DNA from: Defluviitaleaceae bacterium
GTDB lineage: Bacteria; Bacillota; Clostridia; Lachnospirales; WRAX01
Reading direction: 5' to 3'
NCBI GenBank assembly: GCA_009780415.1
Contig: WRAC01000012.1
Coordinates: 1 to 57,411 of the forward strand
DNA: 57,411 nucleotides
Shown: positions 52,504 through 57,411 of the stretch, piece after piece
Layout of the letters: each line of letters opens with the position of its first letter
How positions within the stretch are numbered: position 1 is the stretch's first letter
Notes under the pieces: model-generated
What the model was told of the DNA's origin: nothing
Databases searched by the model: none
What the model saw: the letters and a program-made list of their open reading frames with translations, nothing else
Made by a program: the position numbers and the translations under genes

Positions 52504-52544
52504 CTTATCTACGAACATACTATCAAAAAGCTAGGAGGAAAAAA

Positions 52545-54065
52545 ATGAAGAAGTTCGTTGCAAGTTTGATTGCTGTAGTCCTTGTGTTTGGCGCTTTTAG
52601 CGTAAACGTATTGGCGTATGAAGGCAAAACAGAGCTGGTCGTGGCTTCCGGCTCGCTCGGCCCTTCGCTGGATCCCGTGGGCACCAATGACATGCCCTCC
52701 TCGAGGCATCAGAGGCAGATTTTTGACACTCTTATTATGATGAGGTATATTGACGGACAGATCGTCCTTGAACCCGGCCTTGCTGTGTCCTGGGAATTCC
52801 TTGACCCGTCAACCCTCAAGCTTCAGCTTCGCGAAGGCGTGCTGTTCCATAACGGCGAGCTGTTTACGGCTAACGACGTAAAATTCTCCCTTGAGCGCGC
52901 CATTGAATCCTCTTTTTCGAGGCCCATTGTTGAGATGATCGACGAAATCATTGTGGACGGCGACTATGAAGTAACCATTAAGACGCTTTTCCCCTTCGCC
53001 CCGCTCCTTAACCACCTGACACACACGTCAACCTCCATCGTAAGCGCGGCAGCCGTTGAAGAGTTCGGCGACTCCTTCGGCGAGAACCCCGTCGGAACCG
53101 GCCCCTTCAAGTACGTTTCCCGCGTTGTGCAGTCCGAGCTTGTGTTTGAACGCTTTGACGATTACTGGGGAGAGCTTCCGGTTCTTGAGAAGCTCAGAAT
53201 CCTTGAAATTCCGATCCAGGCCACCAGGCTTATCCTTGTCGAAACCGGCGGCGCGGACATCGCCGTTGACATCGCCCCCGCCGACGTGCGCAGGGCCGAA
53301 GCCAATCCGAACCTTACGCTGGAAAGGGGCTTCACCTTCTCCCTTAGCCCGTATATCGGGTTCAACACGCTGAAAGAGCCCTTCGACAACCACCTTGTAC
53401 GTCAGGCCATCAACTACGCTACGGACACACAGGCTCTTGTCGACGTCGTGTTCAGAGGCGTAGGCGCGCCCGCACACGGCCCCCTGTCTGAAATGGTTTG
53501 GGGATTCGCTGAACTGGAAGCCTTTGATTACGACGTAGCGAAAGCAAAAGAGCTTATGATTGAAGCCGGATACCCCGATGGCTTTGAAACAACCATCTGG
53601 TGGAACTCCAACAACCCGCAAAGGGGCCAGGTTGCCGAAATGCTTCAGTTCATGCTGGCGGATATCGGCATTACCATGGAAGTTATAGGCGTTGAGTGGG
53701 GTCAGTATCTGCTTGACACCGCCGACGGCCTGCACGATATGTTCCTGCTTGGATGGGTAACGGCTACGGGCGACCCCGACTATGGCCTGTTCAACGTGTT
53801 CCACTCCAACAACCACGGCACACCGGGCAACCGCACGTTCTATACGAACGCCAGGGTTGACGAGCTTCTTGAAGCGGGCAGAGTCGAAACGGATCCCGAC
53901 GCGCGTTTGGTCATCTACGCCGAACTGCAGCAGATCCTTCGCGACGACGCCCCCTGGATCCCGGTACTGCAAGGTGAAGAGCTTGTCGTTTTATCGAACA
54001 GCGTACGCGGCTTTGAATTAACACCCACCACTAACTACTGGTTCTGGTTAGTCCACTTTGAATAG
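52545..54065 (+). CDS. dppA: Dipeptide/oligopeptide ABC transporter substrate-binding protein
   Basis: A 506-residue family 5 binding protein. Start at MKKFVASLIAVVLVFGAFSV, nine bases after AGGAGG; the upstream extension is in the leader. The signal peptide probably ends at VLA-YEG and has no lipobox cysteine. The body shows LQLREGVLFHNGELFTANDV near residue 95, VGTGPFKYVS, and the C-terminal LQQILRDDAPWIPVLQGEEL, all typical of DppA/OppA-like proteins. Ligand may be a peptide, nickel or another small solute; the permease and ATPase genes follow. Confidence 0.92.
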   Translation: MKKFVASLIAVVLVFGAFSVNVLAYEGKTELVVASGSLGPSLDPVGTNDMPSSRHQRQIFDTLIMMRYIDGQIVLEPGLAVSWEFLDPSTLKLQLREGVLFHNGELFTANDVKFSLERAIESSFSRPIVEMIDEIIVDGDYEVTIKTLFPFAPLLNHLTHTSTSIVSAAAVEEFGDSFGENPVGTGPFKYVSRVVQSELVFERFDDYWGELPVLEKLRILEIPIQATRLILVETGGADIAVDIAPADVRRAEANPNLTLERGFTFSLSPYIGFNTLKEPFDNHLVRQAINYATDTQALVDVVFRGVGAPAHGPLSEMVWGFAELEAFDYDVAKAKELMIEAGYPDGFETTIWWNSNNPQRGQVAEMLQFMLADIGITMEVIGVEWGQYLLDTADGLHDMFLLGWVTATGDPDYGLFNVFHSNNHGTPGNRTFYTNARVDELLEAGRVETDPDARLVIYAELQQILRDDAPWIPVLQGEELVVLSNSVRGFELTPTTNYWFWLVHFE

Positions 54066-54095
54066 AATCAGGGGATTCAACAGTCATAATTAATT

Positions 54096-54126
54096 AAAGC
54101 GGCGCAGCACATGCTGCGTCGCTTTT
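54096..54126 (+). terminator. Intrinsic terminator/attenuator after dppA
   Basis: AAGCGGCGCAGCA and TGCTGCGTCGCTT form a 13-bp stem with one mismatch and a 2-nt loop, followed by TTTTT. It lies between dppA and dppB and would lower permease expression relative to the binding protein. Confidence 0.85.
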
Positions 54127-54176
54127 TAGTAAACAAATAGGATAACAATTAGGATCGGAACGAGGTGAACTTTTGC

Positions 54177-55106
54177 TTGTATAAATATATCTTTAAGCGC
54201 CTTGGAATGATGGTACCCGTACTGCTGGGCGTTATGCTGATCATATTCTTTATCAACCATATAACGCCGGGGGATCCCGCGGTCATACTGCTTGGTGACA
54301 GGGCCGACATACAGGACGTGGAAAACCTCAGAAGGGAAATGGGCTTAAACGATCCGTTCTTTGTCCAGTTTTTCCGTTATGTCGGGAACGTAATAAGGCT
54401 GGATTTCGGTACGTCCTTTGTGCCGCCGCACAGAACCGTGTGGGAGGAAATCTCCATGCGTTTTCCGACGACGATGCAGCTTGCCGCGCTAAGCGTTGTT
54501 TTCGCCATTTTAATGGGCATACCCCTCGGCATAATCAGCGCGACAAAGCAATATTCCATATTTGACAATATTGCCACCGTTATTGGGTTGTTAGGGGTTT
54601 CGATACCTAACTTCTGGCAGGGTATGCTGTTTATCATGCTCTTCTCGGTAACGCTTGGCTGGCTTCCGGCCGCGGGATGGAGCGGGCCGCAGACATGGAT
54701 TTTGCCCGCTATTACCATCGGCACGTCCTCCGCCGCCGTTATCATGCGTATGACGCGTTCAACAATGCTGGAAGTTGTGCGTCAGGACTACATACGCACC
54801 GCCAGGGCGAAAGGACAGAAAGAATCTACGGTTATTTACAAGCACGCGTTGAAAAACGCGCTTATTCCCGTTGTCACGGTTGTGGGCTTGCAATTTGGCG
54901 GCCTTTTGGGTGGCGCGGTTTTGACGGAAACTATTTTCTCCATACCGGGCCTTGGACGATATGTGGTTCAGGCCGTTAACCAAAGGGACTATCCGACTGT
55001 ACTGGGCGGTGTTTTGCTGATGGCGCTGGCGTTTAGCTTCGTAAACCTGCTGGTTGATATTCTGTATGCTTTTATTGACCCGCGGATCAGGTCCCAGTAT
55101 AAGTGA
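54177..55106 (+). CDS. dppB: Dipeptide ABC transporter permease DppB (TTG start)
   Basis: A 309-residue permease with six membrane segments. N-terminal MYKYIFKRLGMMVPVLLGVM (TTG as start) and HITPGDPAVILLGD are typical of DppB; the EAA loop is DYIRTARAKGQKESTVIYKH followed by ALKNALIP. TTG 54177 lies nine bases after GAGGTG; a GTG at 54165 would overlap the ribosome-binding site. Confidence 0.93.
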   Translation: MYKYIFKRLGMMVPVLLGVMLIIFFINHITPGDPAVILLGDRADIQDVENLRREMGLNDPFFVQFFRYVGNVIRLDFGTSFVPPHRTVWEEISMRFPTTMQLAALSVVFAILMGIPLGIISATKQYSIFDNIATVIGLLGVSIPNFWQGMLFIMLFSVTLGWLPAAGWSGPQTWILPAITIGTSSAAVIMRMTRSTMLEVVRQDYIRTARAKGQKESTVIYKHALKNALIPVVTVVGLQFGGLLGGAVLTETIFSIPGLGRYVVQAVNQRDYPTVLGGVLLMALAFSFVNLLVDILYAFIDPRIRSQYK

Positions 55107-55115
55107 GGTGATTAG

Positions 55116-56015
55116 ATGAGTGAAAATAACATAACAGTTGCGGCTAAGCCAAAAAAGAAACGCAGTCAAGCAAGGGATGTTTGGCGCCGGTTCAGAAGGA
55201 ATAAAACGGCTATGGTCGGAATGGTCATAATTATTATACTTATTTTAACGGCTATTTTTGCCGATGTTCTCGCGCCGGGTACTGAAACCCATCCCGGCTA
55301 TAACCTGATGAACTGGAGAAATACATTTGAGCTGCCAAGCCGTGACCATCCATTGGGAACCGACTGGGCTGGGCGCGATATATTATCCCGTATAATCCAC
55401 GGATCCCGCATCTCCTTGCAAGTCGGCTTTGTCGTGGTTGGGATTGCCATGATATTGGGCATTATACTGGGCGCAGTCTCCGGGTTTTACGGCGGTATTG
55501 CGGATAACATCATCATGCGAATTGTTGATATAATACTTGCCATACCTAATATATTACTTGCTATATCACTGGCGGCGGCATTGGGGCCGGGATTGGTAAA
55601 CGTTATGATTGCCGTGGGCGTCGGCACCGTGCCGGCCTTTGCACGTGTTGTGCGGGCATCGGTGCTGACGCTGAGAGAGCAGGAGTTTGTTGAAGCCGCG
55701 AGGGCTGTGGGCGCGAACGACATCCGTATCATTTTCCGGCACATACTGCCCAATTGCTTGGCTCCCATCATTGTACAAGCTACCTTAGCCATGGCGGGCG
55801 CGATCCTTTCGGCAGCAGGCCTCAGCTTCCTAGGCCTTGGCATAGAACGCCCGAAACCCGAATGGGGTACCATGCTTAACGAAGCGCAGGCGGACTTTCT
55901 TAACTACTGGCACATCTCCGTGTTCCCGGGGCTTGCCATCGTCATTGTGGTTTTGGCCCTGAACATGATGGGCGACGGTTTACGTGACGCTTTTGATCCC
56001 AGGCTGAAGAAGTAA
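55116..56015 (+). CDS. dppC: Dipeptide ABC transporter permease DppC
   Basis: A 299-residue permease. A basic N-terminus (KPKKKRSQARDVWRRFRRNK) is followed by the first membrane segment, an extracytoplasmic part with HPLGTDWAGRDILSRIIHGS, and five more segments. The EAA loop reads EFVEAARAVGANDIRIIFRH followed by ILPN, and the C-terminal DGLRDAFDPRLKK is the DppC hallmark. GAGGTGA precedes the ATG; it lies 9 bp after dppB. Confidence 0.95.
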   Translation: MSENNITVAAKPKKKRSQARDVWRRFRRNKTAMVGMVIIIILILTAIFADVLAPGTETHPGYNLMNWRNTFELPSRDHPLGTDWAGRDILSRIIHGSRISLQVGFVVVGIAMILGIILGAVSGFYGGIADNIIMRIVDIILAIPNILLAISLAAALGPGLVNVMIAVGVGTVPAFARVVRASVLTLREQEFVEAARAVGANDIRIIFRHILPNCLAPIIVQATLAMAGAILSAAGLSFLGLGIERPKPEWGTMLNEAQADFLNYWHISVFPGLAIVIVVLALNMMGDGLRDAFDPRLKK

Positions 56016-56028
56016 AAGAGGTGAAACT

Positions 56029-57024
56029 ATGGCAGAAAATATAAAATCAGGCGGAAAGGAAACACTGCTTGACATAAAGGGTCTATCGATTCATTATAAA
56101 ACGGAGGACGGCACGGTCCGCGCGGTGAACGATTTGAATTTCAAGCTTAACAAGGGCGAGACTATCGGTCTTGTTGGCGAAACCGGCGCTGGGAAAACCA
56201 CGACGGCGCTGGGGATACTGCGCCTTGTGCCGGATCCGCCGGGTAAGATTGTCGGCGGTGAAATACTCCTTGACGGCGAAGATCTGGTGAAAAAGACCGA
56301 GGCGGAAATGAGGACGATACGCGGGCAGAAAATCTCCATGATTTTCCAGGATCCGATGACGAGCCTTAACCCCGTTATGCCTGTCCGGGATCAGATTGCG
56401 GAGGTCATACTGCTGCACGAGAAGGTTACGGCGGCGGAGGCCTTGAAAAAGGCCGAGGAAATGCTTGACCTGGTCGGCATACGCGCCGAGCGCGCCAAGG
56501 AATACCCGCACCAGTTTTCCGGCGGTATGCGCCAGAGGGTGGTTATCGCTATCGCTCTGGCATGTAACCCGGGGCTGCTGATTGCCGACGAGCCGACCAC
56601 GGCGCTGGACGTTACCATACAGGCGCAGGTTCTGGAGCTTATGAAGAATTTAAAGCAGGAGTTTAACACCGCCATGATTATGATTACCCATGATCTGGGC
56701 ATTGTAGCCGAAATTTGCGACAAGGTAGCAATCATGTACGCCGGGAGCGTTGTTGAGTTCGCGGACAAGTACGAATTGTTCAAAAACCCCAAACACCCGT
56801 ATACCATCGGGCTGTTTAACTCCATACCGGATATAGATACGGATGTGGACAACCTGAAACCCATAAAGGGGCTTATGCCGGACCCAACCGATCTGCCCCC
56901 GGGCTGCCCGTTCCATCCGCGCTGTGACAACGTGAAGCCGGAATGCTCGCAGAAGATGCCGCAGAACTTGGAAGTAAGCGAAAACCATTTCGTTAAATGC
57001 CTGCTATTTGACGACAGGAGGTGA
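56029..57024 (+). CDS. dppD: Dipeptide ABC transporter ATPase DppD
   Basis: A 331-residue ATPase. Walker A GETGAGKTTTALGI, Q-loop FQDPMTSLNPV, signature FSGGMRQRVVIAIALA, Walker B LLIADEPTTALDVT, and switch histidine MITHDLGIVAE are intact. The C-terminal oligopeptide-transporter extension has the cysteine cluster CPFHPRCDNVKPEC, which in relatives binds an iron-sulfur cluster. Its stop lies in the ribosome-binding site of the next gene (AGGAGGTGA). Confidence 0.96.
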   Translation: MAENIKSGGKETLLDIKGLSIHYKTEDGTVRAVNDLNFKLNKGETIGLVGETGAGKTTTALGILRLVPDPPGKIVGGEILLDGEDLVKKTEAEMRTIRGQKISMIFQDPMTSLNPVMPVRDQIAEVILLHEKVTAAEALKKAEEMLDLVGIRAERAKEYPHQFSGGMRQRVVIAIALACNPGLLIADEPTTALDVTIQAQVLELMKNLKQEFNTAMIMITHDLGIVAEICDKVAIMYAGSVVEFADKYELFKNPKHPYTIGLFNSIPDIDTDVDNLKPIKGLMPDPTDLPPGCPFHPRCDNVKPECSQKMPQNLEVSENHFVKCLLFDDRR

Positions 57025-57029
57025 AAGAT

Positions 57030-57411
57030 TTGCCGCAAACATTAATAGAAGTAAAGAACCTGAAAAAATATTTTAAGACAAAGAGGGGCCCGCTCCACGC
57101 CGTTGACGATATTAATTTTGCTATCAATAAAGGCGAGACCCTGGGGCTTGTCGGGGAGTCCGGCTGCGGGAAATCCACAACCGGCAGGGTCGTTTTAAGG
57201 CTTCTTGAAGCGACGGGCGGCGAGGTTCTCATTAACGGCGAGGATATCCTTAAATACGACAAACAGCAGATACGCCGTTTGCGCGAAAACGCGCAGATCG
57301 TATTCCAGGACCCCTTCGCGTCGCTTAACCCGCGTATGAGCGTATCACAAATCATTTCCGAACCGCTGATAATCAACAAGAAAGCGGCGGATAAAACCGC
57401 TCTCCATAAAC
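57030..57411 (+). CDS. dppF: Dipeptide ABC transporter ATPase DppF (partial, cut by window end; TTG start)
   Basis: The first 127 codons are visible. Start is TTG, five bases after AGGAGGTGA. The encoded sequence includes LIEVKNLKKYFKTKRGPLHA, Walker [13 protein letters not shown] and the Q-loop FQDPFASLNPRMSV, typical of DppF/OppF. It is the fifth gene of the operon and continues beyond the window. Confidence 0.93.
   Translation, partial: MPQTLIEVKNLKKYFKTKRGPLHAVDDINFAINKGETLGLVGESGCGKSTTGRVVLRLLEATGGEVLINGEDILKYDKQQIRRLRENAQIVFQDPFASLNPRMSVSQIISEPLIINKKAADKTALHK

Overview
The window is a chromosomal replication-origin region of an anaerobic, Gram-positive-type bacterium. The gene order dnaA-dnaN-recF-gyrB-gyrA on one side of an AT-rich DnaA-box cluster, and rpmH-rnpA-yidD-yidC-khpB-mnmE-mnmG-rsmG-noc on the other, is the classic Bacillota origin layout. 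Strong AGGAGG ribosome-binding sites, the cdaA-cdaR-glmM operon, MsmX/LplB/LplC-type sugar transporters and a Noc-type ParB homologue all point to Clostridia. I cannot name a genus. The origin lies at about 35.5-37.5 kb, and most genes on each side are transcribed away from it.

Left part (1-33 kb, mostly minus strand). A small Xre regulator and a divergent 79-residue gene share an operator-rich promoter. Next come glmM, cdaR and cdaA (cell-wall precursor and c-di-AMP synthesis). A long minus-strand operon from 16.3 kb to 4.5 kb then encodes MscL with a zinc ribbon, a sugar isomerase-like TIM-barrel protein, two MsmX/UgpC-type ATPases, two LplB/LplC-type permeases, a large solute-binding protein, five small membrane proteins of unknown function and a GH105 unsaturated glucuronyl/galacturonyl hydrolase. 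This looks like uptake and breakdown of pectin-derived oligosaccharides. At 17.9-27.8 kb a LacI regulator faces a plus-strand operon with a GH127 beta-L-arabinofuranosidase-like enzyme, a lipoprotein solute-binding protein, two permeases and a DUF5695-like protein. It has no ATPase of its own and probably borrows one of the MsmX-type proteins. Between the two sugar regions sit udk, an initiator tRNA gene and a decayed serine recombinase abutting that tRNA.

Origin core (27.7-48.6 kb). gyrA, a P-loop kinase-like gene, gyrB, recF, dnaN, dnaA, oriC, rpmH, rnpA, yidD, yidC, khpB, mnmE, mnmG, rsmG, noc, a GNAT gene, a small membrane protein, argS and a B-box/TM protein follow. The usual yaaA (between dnaN and recF) and soj/spo0J (after noc) are absent. 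A 203-bp foldback element occupies the yaaA position. Two perfect 16-bp parS-like palindromes and one Noc-box-like palindrome are present.

Right part (48.6-57.4 kb). A minus-strand group (DUF4438, D-cysteine desulfhydrase-like, YeiH-type exporter, Asp/Glu racemase) is divergent from a dipeptide/oligopeptide ABC transporter operon (dppA-B-C-D-F, the last gene cut by the window edge).

Structured intergenic DNA is abundant: at least two dispersed palindrome families, a 175-bp five-hairpin element with terminal inverted repeats, the 203-bp foldback, and a 112-bp hairpin upstream of cdaA. No CRISPR array, rRNA or intact insertion sequence was seen. All functions are read from sequence and memory of protein families; no database search was run.
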